Source of the DNA: Paguma larvata
Taxonomy: Eukaryota; Chordata; Mammalia; Carnivora; Viverridae
Length of the DNA stretch: 64,000 bases
Assembly: GCA_030068075.1 (NCBI GenBank)
Contig: CM057842.1
Location: 44,292,659-44,356,658, forward strand
Direction of reading: 5' to 3'
The notes below the pieces were generated by a model, which was given only the letters and a program-made list of their open reading frames with translations, was not told the DNA's origin and did no database searches. The first letter of the stretch is position 1. Each line of letters starts with the position of its first letter. Below are positions 1 to 10,975 of the stretch, piece after piece. A program made the position numbers and the translations under genes.

Positions 1-39
1 AGAAATCTTAATTGTATTTGAGAGCAATGCTTCTTTGAA

Positions 40-540
40 AGCAATGTTTCTTTAAAGAAGTAACACTTGAGTTGAGACCTAAAGAATAAGCAAGAGATGG
101 GGCACCTGGTGACTTACTCAGTTAAGTGTCCACTTTGGCTCAGGTCATGATCTCATTGTTTGTAAGTTCGACCTCTCCACAATGGGCTCTGTGCTGACAT
201 CTCAGAGTCTAGAGACCACTTCAGATTCTGTGTCTCCCTCTCTCTCTGCCCCTCCCTTGCTCACGCTCTGTGTGTGTCTCTGTCTCAAACATTAAAATAT
301 TAAAAAAAAAAAAAAAAGAATAAGCAAGAGAAGTAGCCAAGGGGAGAGTTAAAGGCTAAGGTTTTAGGTAAAGAGAACAAATATGCAATGGCCCTGTGAT
401 GGGAAAGAGCTTTCTGAAGGAACTAAAAGCAGGAGTGGCATGGGGGATGGGTATGGTAGATGAGGAGGTAGGAGAGGTACATGGGGTCAGATCCTACAGG
501 CTGTGCAGAAGACTTTGTAACTCATTTTTAATATGTTATC
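40..540. repeat. Old interspersed repeat, L2-like, split by a SINE
   Basis: Both sides of the SINE at 98-314 resemble an old mammalian repeat I know from L2/MIR-rich DNA. Typical phrases are 'aacacttgagttgagacct' on the left and 'gccctgtgatgggaaagagc' and 'ggggtcagatcctacagg' on the right. The reading continues across the SINE, so the SINE landed inside it. The family name is uncertain. Confidence 0.4.
98..314 (+). mobile_element. CanSINE (SINEC), tRNA-Lys type
   Basis: The tRNA-like head has the A-box region 'acttactcagttaagtgtcc' and is followed by 'ggctcaggtcatgatctca', a CT-rich middle and an A-tail. It is flanked by a perfect 17-bp target-site duplication, aaagaataagcaagaga, at 81-97 and 315-331. 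This copy has the 'gctgacatctcagag' middle block typical of the younger felid type. Confidence 0.93.
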
Positions 541-1140
541 CATGACTACAAATCTCTGTTTAATACCACGATTTAAACTAAAATTAAATAAACCAATATA
601 GATTTTCCTAGACACCTGCTCTAACTCAAAACAAAATATCCCCATACGAAGCCACTCTACAATGCCTCCTTGACTCTTTCAATATGCATATTTCCTCCTG
701 CATTCAGCTGACTGAGTCCAAATATCCCTCATCCTATACTAGAACAAAGCACACATCCTTTGGTAGCAGATGGCCGGGGACAGAATACTCAGGATAACAC
801 TGCTGTTCTAATAACTAAGTTCATGGAAAGTGGCCCCCGTGGGGCCAATTAGAGCCAGTACCCAACTTTAACTAATAGCAGTAGCCACGTTCTCTGATGT
901 GCCCTCACCTTTATGCAACTCTGCTTCATTGGTTCTCTAGATCAAATGTCAGTGGAATTTAAGGATGGTGAAAAATATGGTTACAGAGAAGTTCAAACAC
1001 CTGCTCCCTATAAGTAAAGGATTCTTTCCTCCAGCTTTCTAAGGTCCAAAATTCTAAATAAGAATAAAAATAAAAACATTATAAAATCTAAGAATACTGA
1101 CATATATATCAATTCTTTTATTTTTTTTTTTCAGTTCTTT
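541..1140. other. No gene or recognised repeat
   Basis: AT-rich single-copy-looking sequence. I see no long reading frame, splice-flanked coding block or clear repeat family. Confidence 0.5.
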
Positions 1141-1164
1141 TACATGGACCACACTTTAGGCAGC

Positions 1165-1385
1165 AGCTGCAGCACTTGGTACCTCTCATAGCCATTATGA
1201 GGTGTCAGGCACAGAGAGAAGCTTGTGCATGCTTTGTCTCAGAAACCCATAAGGTAAAAATTTCCCAAATTACAAATAGAGAAACTGATCTCCCCCCCAA
1301 AAGTAAGTTATTATAACTAAGGATACCCAGTAAGTACAGATAAGAAATAGAAATCAAACCCAGAGGCAAAGACTATGCGCATAAC
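1165..1385 (-). repeat. MIR SINE (ancient)
   Basis: The plus strand reads like the reverse complement of MIR: 'attacaaatagagaaactga', then a decayed 'ggtcacacagctagtaagt' region ('acccagtaagtacag'), then 'gaaatcaaacccagaggc'. It is strongly diverged, with no visible target duplication. Confidence 0.6.
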
Positions 1386-1834
1386 GACCGTGTTATGCAA
1401 ACTTTACTATCAGGAAAGAGTGCTGACTGGTTTACAAATCAGTCAAGACCAAAACAACAACTAGTTCTAGGAACATAAACTCTAAATAAATAAAACCAGT
1501 AAAGGATAGACAGACAGATAAGTAAAATGCTAGACAAATAAACACACACTATGTGGCCAATTTCTCCCTGGCTGGTCTAAACCTAGGGCTCAGGATAAGT
1601 CCTATTCCTTCCTGCATTCTTCCCTCATCACATGCATATGCTGCCCATCCCACCAATAATCTGGCATCTGGCTGCATACATTTTACTCCTGTGAGATCCT
1701 CTGATGACCCTTTGATGACAATCCCCCTTTCAGTTAAATGTCTACAGTCCCAAAAGCCAAGATCAGAAACCACTGTAGCATGTCTTACTAAAGTTATTTC
1801 TCCTAAGAGTGTCAGCCCTACTCCTTTCTATCTG

Positions 1835-2005
1835 AGGAATATGAGGCAAATTATTTAACCTCTCTGAGCCTTAGTTTTTCATCTGTGAAATTACCTTCCT
1901 TATGGAGTTGCTGTGAAGATTACATGAAATAATTCATAGTTAGCATTGGTATTTGGCACTGTGCCTGGGACATAGTAAACATTCAATAAATTCCAGCTAT
2001 TATTG
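1835..2005 (+). repeat. MIR SINE (ancient)
   Basis: Good forward match to the MIR core and 3' half: 'attatttaacctctctgagc', 'tttttcatctgtgaaatta', then 'gcactgtgcctgggacatag' and 'taaacattcaataaattcc'. It lacks the tRNA-like head. Confidence 0.8.
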
Positions 2006-2239
2006 GCCATACTATTATGTATGATATGCTCTGAGGAAATGTAATGTATGAAAATAAGATTTTGCAAATACATAAATGAACGATTATTAACAACATTAAA
2101 AGAATCTTCATTTTACAAATATTTCTCATGGGAATTTTTTTTTTTAGATCGAAACTTCCCTAGAGCATTACAAATGAGTCTCAGTCTGTGCTGTTTCTAC
2201 TCACACCACTTCTAACACCAGATAGGTGGGTTTTTCCTC

Positions 2240-3010
2240 ACACCAACCAATTCTCCAACTCTCTAAATATCAGCTGGGTGGCCTATAATTCAGTGCAATT
2301 CTGACTCTAAATAAGCAGAGTTGGCATCAGACACCACAGGTTTAAGAGCTCAATCCCATAAGACTACCCTCACTTCAGATGCCAGTTCCAAGTATTTGGT
2401 GCCCACAGTGCTTCTGCCTGATGTGGCTACAAAGTTGAGAGTTCCCACGATACCCCCTTTCAGGTTTGGCAATTTGCTAGAACAGCTCAAAGAACTTAAG
2501 GAAAGACTCTACTTATATTTAGTGGTTTATTATAAAGGATACAGGCAGGACATCTGGATGAAAGAGATGCAAAGTGCAAGGTGGGGAGTGGTTCAGATCT
2601 TCCACGCCCTTCTGGGTACACTATCCTCCCAGCTCCTCGATGTGTTCACCATCCTCCAGAAGCTCTCCAAACCCTGTCACTTAGGACTTTTCAAAGTTTC
2701 ACTACATAGGCATGATTGATTAAATCACTTGCTGTTGATGATTAACACCAATGAACGCTGGAGGTCACAGGTTGGACTGAACGTTCCCATCCTCTACTCA
2801 TGCCTTAGTCTTTCTAGTGGCCAGTATTCATCCTGAAGCTATCTGGGGGTCCTTAGCCACCAGTCATCTCATTAGGATACAAAAGATACTCTGATCACTG
2901 CAAGGATTACAGGGTTTTAGGAACTGTGTGCCAGGAACCCAGGACAAAGGCCAAATACATACTTCTCATTGTATCCACATTTGGGTACCCAAAGCTAACT
3001 TACCACAACA
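2240..3010 (-). mobile_element. Probable solo LTR of an old endogenous retrovirus
   Basis: On the minus strand this block reads like an old mammalian LTR. Recognised phrases include the plus-strand 'cagctcctcgatgtgttcac', 'cataggcatgattgattaaa', 'cctgaagctatctgggggtc' and 'gtgtgccaggaaccc'. A minus-strand polyadenylation signal is present as plus-strand 'tttattataaagg' near 2525. An open frame of 132 codons inside it (2321-2719, plus) is incidental. I recognise the family by sight but cannot name it; the ends are approximate. Confidence 0.5.
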
Positions 3011-6000
3011 TTTGAATCACAGAATTTAATAACCCTATGCCCACAAAAGATTTCTAGCAAGGAAGAGAATATCATCAAAAAGATATTCTCATTTCTAGAG
3101 AATTCAAGCCAGCTAGCACATATTCCCAAATAGTTTATTGTGCAAGGGAACAGAAGAAAGCCCTTCTGCCTGGAACCAACTAGACATCTGGCCTGCTAAT
3201 AGCTGGGTGCCGCCCAGTTTTGAGAAGTGAGAGTGAGTTTATTGTAAGAAATTGAGGGAGAGAAGTATCGTGTCACCAACCATACAATCTTAGCTAAAAA
3301 TCAAAAACCTTTATGAACTTGAGTTTCCTTACTAATGAAATGAGATAGTTATAAATAGATGATTTTTCAGGCCCCTTTTTGCTTCCAAATGGAGCACCCA
3401 TTGCCTGGGGGAAAATAATACAGAGAACTTGTCTCGAATAACACGACTCTTCAAGTGGAAAGCATGCTGCTGTTTTATTTCAACCTCTCACCCTATTCCT
3501 TGCTATAACCCAAACTAGGTAGCAATTTTATCTGCAACAAAGGAAATGAACTGATGATTTTAAGGATCAGGTCACAGAGGCATTTGCCATCCTGACAGCC
3601 CCACTGATATGCCCTTTACACCTTATACATGCAAAGAAGAGACATCTTTTTTTTCCTTCCAGTTTTATGGATAAGTTCTGGGAAAGAGAGATCTTCTTAA
3701 GCAGTCAGGGGCAGGTGTAATAACCTTCCCTTGAAAAAAAACTGCTATACCATGATAACACATAGCTCTTTATGTTGGAAAATCATGGCATTTATCAGAG
3801 GAGTAGGTCACTAGTGCATGCCATTACCCTGGCAAGGGAGAATCCTCACAGTGGGAGGGAAATATGTATGCTACATGGGAATCTGGGATATAAAAATCAC
3901 CCTACCTGTAGAGCATGGTCATCAATACTATACTGACTCTCAGATTGATCTCATTAGAGAGGAATTCATTTCATGGTTTATTAAGTCTACGGAAAAATAT
4001 ATCTATTTCTCAATCTGTCAAGTGGTAAAGAATACAGGTGAAAATTAAATGGAAATGATCAGAACAAGTAACTACAACTAGTGAGAATCCAATGAAACTA
4101 CTCCCAGACCCTCACTTTAGGGTCTGTAAAAGAAGCTTACTTTAGGCCACTAGACGTGGACATCAGAGTTCTTGATCATAAGTAGTGCAATTGAGGTTGA
4201 TTAACAATCAAAAGCAAATATATTGGGTGGAATGTCACAGAACCAACAGGAGCTTGGAAGAGCAGGCTTAGCACCATGCAGCAACCAAGCAAAGCCCAGA
4301 AAGCCAAGAAGCAAGAAACACAGCAAGAACACTGTTGTGGCTGGGGCAGGAAACTACTGCAGCTGTTCCCCAGGATGAATAATTTCCAACTGTAGTTTGT
4401 GTCCTTAAATCACTCACTCAGGAGAGAAAAAAGAATCTGATTGCCAGGGCTAGGGTCGCATGTCAGCCCCCCCCAGAACACAGAGCAGAAGGCTCTGTCT
4501 TCTTCAGATTCCATGGAGGGAGACAGGCACCTGCCTGGAAATTTACTGTCCCAGCAACAATGAAATGACGGAGGGCAGTTCTCCCAAAGGAAATCAGGGT
4601 ACTACACAGGAGGAAGAATTTATGCTTGCTTGCAGCCAAAAGAAAAAAGAAAGCTATAAACAAAAACCTGTATGTGTATTTGCTCATTAATCATTCAATA
4701 AAACTTTCAGTGCCATATGATATTATAGAGATAATCCTAGGGCACAGAAGATCTCACCAGCCAAACAGTACAATCTCTGATACACTCTCACTACTGTAGA
4801 TATCCCAAAATGTTGTGCATTAAGGAAGAAAAGGATTCCAATATGGTTGCTATGCCTGTATTCAAAATGAGAATGTTGAAGTCCTTGAGGGCTGGACCAA
4901 TCCCCACAAGGTCATTTTCCTTCCTCTCCTCCCTCATCTATAGAAGGATAAAAAATTTAGGAGATTTCACAGGTCTAGGAGTCCCTAACTCTCAAATTTA
5001 GTAATTTCATATGTGCAGTTGCAGTTTAAAAAGCCTATGGATTTAAGTAAGGCAAATATCTGTACCCTCTGCTAAGCTAGGTTTTCAACAGTGAATCTAA
5101 AACAAATGATGTGGAGTTAGGAAGACTCATCCTCAGATCCAGGTACAAATGGGGTATTTGGCAGCAGCATACCCTTTGTAGATCGGTGGGTAAACACCCC
5201 ACCTACTGTGGGAGGCTGGCCAGTGTTTATACTGAGATCTGCAGAAGGCATCATGAGGGATGTCATTACGGCCTATCATGTCAGTGTGAGGTGACGTGCT
5301 TCAAAAACCATCTACATCAACTCTTCCTACTCTGCCGAACAATGAGGAGTAAGTTATAGCAAAAAAGTCCTTGTTGGGAGTTTTTACCTACAGAGGGCAA
5401 TTTTCTTATTTTTTATAACTGTTTTCATTTTTTAATTTAATTATCAAAACCTGTTATTCCTATTCCATGAGGAAGTAGTCAACCTAGATAATTTCAGTGA
5501 TTACTAAACTACAAAAAGTGCCACTTTAACATGGTCGTTGTGTTTTAATATCCACAAAAGGCTACTCTGCTCTTTTAACAGAACATACTACCAGTTTGAA
5601 CAGGTGAAGATAAAGTATGTAATTCAGTAAGATCTTAAACTATCACATTGTAGTTTCAAAATGACTGAGTCATGAAAAATTGTTCGGGCACAGAGGAGCA
5701 GACATGAAATGCTCTTAAGAAGTTTCTCGAGGTAGTCCCTGAACCTGGGTGAATTAGGTGGAAATATGAGTCATGAAATTGAAGTCAATACTAAATGAGC
5801 CCCAGAAAGAAGGGTAGATGGGAAAAGCAGGGTTTTGCTGTTCCGTCCCCCAAATAAAAGCACCAGTGTTTCCAATGATATACCAATAAATATTTCAGGT
5901 ATGCCCAGACATGCCCCAACAATTACCAGATTCTCCCAGGGACTAACCAGCTCACCCCTGCCTAATTACTTATTAGCTCCTTGTTGTTCATCAGTGTCCC

Positions 6001-6234
6001 ATATGTACTAGACTAATTACATCCTAACCTAAAAGAATTACTGCCATTTTTCTAAGGTATCTAAAATGAGAACTTGGATAATTTTCTACAAGAACACAAT
6101 GCTATTTTATGGGTGCTCAATGTATACATAGCACCTGAGAGTATTTGGCATCTGGGCCTGACTGTTTCTAGAACAAGTCACTTAGCCTTTGCGAGCATGT
6201 GTTTTCTAACTTTTATAATTAGGGATTAGGGAGA
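3011..6234. other. Gene-free stretch, mostly unrecognised
   Basis: I see no coding exon here. Two weak MIR-like patches are possible: 3310-3360, with 'gagtttccttactaatgaaat', and about 6150-6230, with 'agtcacttagcctttgcgag'. The remainder is AT-rich and looks single-copy. The few short frames carry no domain that I recognise. Confidence 0.5.
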
Positions 6235-8393
6235 GGTAGTTCAATATGACTACACATCTTGAATCCTAGACTTACCTGCTCCCATGGACATAACAAATCT
6301 ACAGCTACATATGTAACAATTCCCTATGTAAAAAAACACCTAAAAACTAACTTAATAGATCCTCCACCACAAACAATAAAAAGGCCACATTAATGCAGGA
6401 AGGAGAAGCAGAGATACAGTCTCACCAAAAATCCTACCTCTGGCACAGTAACCCACAGCAGCAGGAATTAGGAAGGATCACACGAATACACTCCATGAGG
6501 AGTGAGAGGATTTCTGGCCCACATCAGGCATCCAAACTACTGGGACCTGTTCTGGAGAGATAAGCACCCAAGACATCTGACTTGGAAAACCAATAGGCTT
6601 AAATCTAAGAAAAACATACAATTGTGGAGAAAGGATATTCCACTCTTACAGAGCTCAAACGCAAGTTTGTTCACTCTGGAAACCAACATAAAACCAGCAG
6701 ATTGAAAAGCACTTACATCATATGTGAAGGAGATTCATTTTCTAACCTTAAGGTGTCTGTCAAAGAGGCATAAACCTATGGGGACCTTCTCTGAGGACAG
6801 AGGAGCAGATGAGTACTATTCTCAGTATTCTGCCTCTGTTTTGCTAGTGCTAGCAAGGTGAGCACCATCTTTGTACTCACTCTCCCTCTACATTTCTGGC
6901 ATTGGCACAAGCAGGTGTCATTTTCACTCTAGCCTGCTAACGCTGGCAAGCAAGTGCCCTGACCTTCTGTGTTGTTCATACAGCTGCTTCCAGACCCAGC
7001 ACATAAGCCCAACACACACAAGGGACACTTATTGAGTTTCTGGCCCTAGTGGCCTGGGGGAACTGCATTTCTGGGTCTCATGGGTCTGAAACAATCAGGG
7101 AGACAGTTCAAGAGATAACCAAGAGCTAGAGCAAAGTTAGAAGATAAGGTTCATTCCGAATACAAGGCCCTTCCTTCAAGACTGTAAGAGATAGCTGTTT
7201 AACCTAATATATAGAAACAAACACAGAAGCCAGCAAAATGAGGAAACAGAGGAATATGTTCCAAATGAAAAGAAAATAGATAAACCACAAGAAAAAAACT
7301 TTAATGGAACAGACACAAGTAATGTACCTAATAAAGAGTTCAAAATAATGGTCATAAAAATTTCAGTGAAATGAGAAGACTGGAGGAACACATTAAGAAT
7401 ATCCACAAAGAGATAGAAAATATCAGAAAGTACCAAACAGAAGCCAGAGAGCTGAAGAATACAATAAATGAACTGAAAAAGTGGGACAAATACAGGTGAA
7501 GTAACGTTCATGTTATAGGGGTCCCAGAAGGAAAAAATATGAAGGAGCAGAAAACTTATTTGAAGAAATACTGGCTGAAAGTTTCCCTACCTTGGGAAGG
7601 AATCAACCTCAAAATTCAGGAAGCCCAGATAATTCTAAACAAGATGTGCATAAAGAGACCCACACCAGTATACATAATAATTAAAATGTCAAAAGAGATT
7701 CTTAAAAGCAGCAAGAGGAAATAACTTATTACATACAAAGAAACCTCCTTAAGGCTATAAAAACTTGTTTCCACAAAAATTTTTCAGGCCAGGGGCACCT
7801 GCATAGCTCAAGCATCTGGCTCTTGATTTCGGCTCAGGCCTCATGATCTCATGGCTGGTAGCATCGAGCCCCACATGGGGCTCTGCAATGATAGCATGGA
7901 GCTTGGGATTCCCTCTCTCCCTCTATTTCTGCCCCTCCCCCACTCACGTGCATGTTCTCTCTCAAAATAAATAAACATTAAAAAAAAAAACATATAGGCC
8001 AGAAAACAGTGGCATGATATATTCAAAGTGCTGAATTCAAAACTGAGAAGGAAAAATTTCCAGTCAAGAATATTCTACCTAAAAAAATTATCATTCAGAA
8101 TTAAAGGAGAGATAATTTTCCAAACAAGCAAAAGGTAAAGGAGTTTGTCACCATTAAACCAGTCTTACAAGAAAAGTTTAAGAGATTTCTTTAAGCTGAG
8201 AAAGCTGCTAATTAGTAAAAAGAAAAAATATGAGAGTAAAAATTTCACTGATGGATTTAAGTATATAGTAAAAGTGGTCTTACAAAGCAAGTTAGTAAAG
8301 ATAAAAGGAGTAAAAATAAATATAACTAAAATAATTATTTATGGAATCCACAAAATTCAAAGATGTAAAATGTAACATCAAAAACGTGAAACA
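6235..8393 (+). mobile_element. LINE-1 5' UTR + ORF1 remnant, HAL1-like
   Basis: The left part resembles an L1M 5' UTR ('aaaaaggccacattaatgca', 'gcagagatacagtctcacca'). From about 7360 comes decayed ORF1: an alpha-helical, Lys/Glu-rich stretch, then 'GVPEGKNMKEQKTYLKKYWL' near 7520-7580 and 'RPTPVYIIIKMSKEIL' near 7660-7710. These are typical of the ORF1p RNA-binding and C-terminal domains. The tail after the SINE (7992-8390) matches the ORF1 C-terminus plus a short 3' region rather than entering ORF2. That arrangement fits HAL1, a half-L1 encoding ORF1 only. Stops and frameshifts make it non-functional. An ordinary L1 with deleted ORF2 is the alternative. Confidence 0.6.
7792..7990 (+). mobile_element. 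CanSINE (older type) inside the HAL1-like element
   Basis: Head 'ggggcacctgcatagctcaa', middle 'gcatggagcttgggattccc', CT-rich block and tail 'aaataaataaacatta' plus A-run. A short possible target duplication, 'aggccag', flanks it. The same L1 ORF1 sequence resumes directly on the right. Confidence 0.9.
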
Positions 8394-8617
8394 GGGGTGT
8401 CTGGGTGGTTGGCTTAGTTGGTTAAGCTTCTAACTTTCTATTTCAGCTCGGATCATTTTCTGAGATTAAGACTTGAGTCAGCTGTCCACGAAGCACAGAT
8501 CCTGCTTGTGATCTCTCTCTCCTCTCCCTCTGCCCCTCCCACACTTGCTCTCTCTCTCTCTCTCTGTCTCTCTCTCTGTCTCTCTCAAAATAAATAAATA
8601 AACTTAAAAAAAAAACC
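8394..8617 (+). mobile_element. CanSINE with (CT)n expansion
   Basis: Diverged head 'gtgtctgggtggttggctta', a long CT/TG-rich stretch at about 8543-8586, and tail 'caaaataaataaataaac' plus A-run. It lies head-to-tail with the next SINE. Confidence 0.85.
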
Positions 8618-8620
8618 ACA

Positions 8621-8826
8621 TGGGGTACCTGGGTGCCTCAGTTGGTTAAGCGTCCAACTTCGGCTCAGGTCATGATCTCACAGTTCATCTCAAGCCCCAC
8701 ATCAGGCTCTGTGTTGACAGCTCAGAGCCTGGAGCTTGCTTTGGATTCTGTGTCTCCTTTGTCTGCCCCTCCCCTGCTCATGCTCTGTCTCTCAATATCT
8801 CTCAAAAAATAAAACATTAAAATCTT
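8621..8826 (+). mobile_element. CanSINE, directly abutting the previous one
   Basis: Head 'ggtacctgggtgcctcagtt', 'gcgtccaacttcggctcagg', middle 'gacagctcagagcctggagc' and tail 'aaaaaataaaacattaaaa'. It begins at the A-tail of the SINE at 8394-8617, which suggests insertion into that tail. Confidence 0.9.
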
Positions 8827-10185
8827 TTTTAATTATTAGCAAACTGAATTCAAAAATATATTATAAGTATCATACATCATGATTAAGTGGGATTTATGCC
8901 AGGGATGTAAGATGGTTCAACATCCACAAACCTGTTAATGTGATATACCACATTAACAAATAAAGGGCAAAAATCATAAGATGACCTCAATACATGCAGA
9001 AAACAACTGACAAAGTTCGACAACCATTTACAATAAAAACTCTCAACAAGGTGGGTAATAGAATATACTTCAACATAATAAAGGCCAATATTAGCCTATA
9101 CGTGATACCATACTCAATGGTAAAAAGCTGAAAGCAAAGATGCCCACTCTCACCACTTTAATTCAACACAGTATTAAAATCCTAGCCAGACCAAGAAAAA
9201 AGAAATAAAAGACAGCCAAATTGGAAAGGAAGAAGCGAAACCATTACTATTTGTGTACAAATATTACAAAATATTACCTATTTTGGATGTAGGAAGCCCT
9301 AAAGACTCCAAAAAAAAAGAAAGAAAGAAAATTTATTAGACTAATAAACAAACTTGGTAAAGTTTGTAGAGTCTAAAATCAGTATACAAAATCTGTTGTG
9401 TTTTTATATACAGACTCTTAGAGAAATTAAGAAAACAATCCCATTTACAATTACATCCAAAAGAATGAAATACCTAGGAATAAATTTTAACCAATGAGGT
9501 GTAAGAGCTCTACATAGTAAAGTGTAAGAAACTGATGAAAGAAACTGAAGGAAAAACAAATAAATGAAAAGATATTCCATGCTCAAGAACTAGAAGAATC
9601 AATACTTTTAATATCCATATTATCCAAAGCAATGTACAAATTCAATGCAATCTCTATCAAATTCCAATGGCATTTTTCACACAAAGAGAATGTATGATTC
9701 TAAAATTTGTATGGAGCCACAAAAGACTCTGAATAGCCAAAGCAATCTTGAGAAAGAAGAACAAAGCTGGAGGCATCATGTTCCCATATTCAAACCATAC
9801 TACAAAACTGTAGTAATCAAAGCAGGGTGATATTGACATAAAAACAAACAGAGAGATCAATGGAACAGAACAGAGACCCTAGAAATAAATCCATGAATAT
9901 AGGGTCAGCTAATTTAGGACAAGGAGACAAGAGTATAAAATGGAGAAAGGACAGTCTCTTCAATAAAAGGTGCTGGGAAAGCTGGATAGCCACATACAAA
10001 AGGATGAAACTGGAACATTATCTTCCACCGTACATAAAAATTAATTGAAAATAGATTAAAGATTTGAATATAAGACTTGAAACCATAAAACTCCTAGAAA
10101 AAAATAGGTAGTGATCTCCTTGACATTGTTCATGGTGATGTTTTTTTGGCTCTGACTCCAAGGGAAATGGCAACAAGGGGAGGGG

Positions 10186-10199
10186 CCAACATGGCGGAG
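10186..10199 (+). promoter_or_regulatory. YY1-like site at L1 5' end
   Basis: The sequence 'ccaacatggcgg' directly after the L1 5' end contains the ATGGCGG core. YY1 is known to bind such a site at the start of human L1 and to set the transcription start. Binding here is inferred only. Confidence 0.5.
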
Positions 10200-10584
10200 G
10201 AGTAGGAGTAGGACCCAGTGCTCTCCCGTGTCTTTCAAACTAAGAAGGACTGAAACTGATGGACTCTCAATCCCAGAGATCTGCAGGAAGAGGAGTTGGA
10301 GGCTACGGAGAAGAGAACACGAAATCCAGAAAATCCTGGGAGACTGAGGTGCGGACTGCGGGGAGCGGGCCCCTTCTGTGGAAAGGCAAGGGGAAGAGAA
10401 AGAGCAGCGGGGAAAGTACCTCAGACTGGAGGCAGAGAGGGAGCTTATCATTCAGTCCCTGACCTCGAGGCTTTTGGAGAGGTCTGTTGCTCACAGCAGA
10501 GCTGGCAAAGCTCCCTTCACTCCAGTGCCAGCGATGCTGACCCAGCCTGGGACACAGAGAGGCGCTGAGCCATCACTGGATCCG

Positions 10585-10975
10585 TACTGAGTCAGTGACA
10601 CAATTTACATAGGGGAAACCAGGCATGCAAGGGGCGCACCACCGCCCAGTAGATAGCACTGCACCTACAACCCGGGCAGAGTGAAGGCGGAAACAGAGGG
10701 GTGGTTTGAGACTCCGGGTCGGGTGAAGAAGAGACTGGGAGGACGCCATTATGGTCGTGCTGGTGCTGAGTCAGAGACACGATTTACATAAGGCGCAGCG
10801 GTCTGAGCAAGTTAAAGGAACTCAGATGAACGTGTGGTACGCGACCACCCAGCAAATCTCACTGTGCCTGCAACCCAGATAGAGTTGAGGATGGAAATAA
10901 AGGAGTGATTTGAGACTCCGGGTCCATGAAGAGGGGACTGGGGGCCGTCATTGTGGTCGCACATAACCACAAAGC
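10585..10975 (+). repeat. Two tandem ~180-200 bp units in the L1 5' UTR
   Basis: Unit 1 (about 10585-10763) and unit 2 (about 10764-10975) share a start, 'gtcagtgacacaatttacat' against 'gtcagagacacgatttacat', offset 179 bp, and an end, 'tttgagactccgggtc' at 10705 and 10909, offset 204 bp. Both contain a 'cgccattatggtcg'-like block. This is a monomer-style promoter duplication. Confidence 0.8.

Noticed and set aside
2321..2719. 132-codon open frame as a protein gene
   Set aside because: It lies in an LTR-like repeat on the opposite strand and has no recognised domain.
7539..7724. ORF1-like peptide as a functional L1 protein
   Set aside because: Short open remnant of a broken L1 ORF1, interrupted by stops and a SINE.
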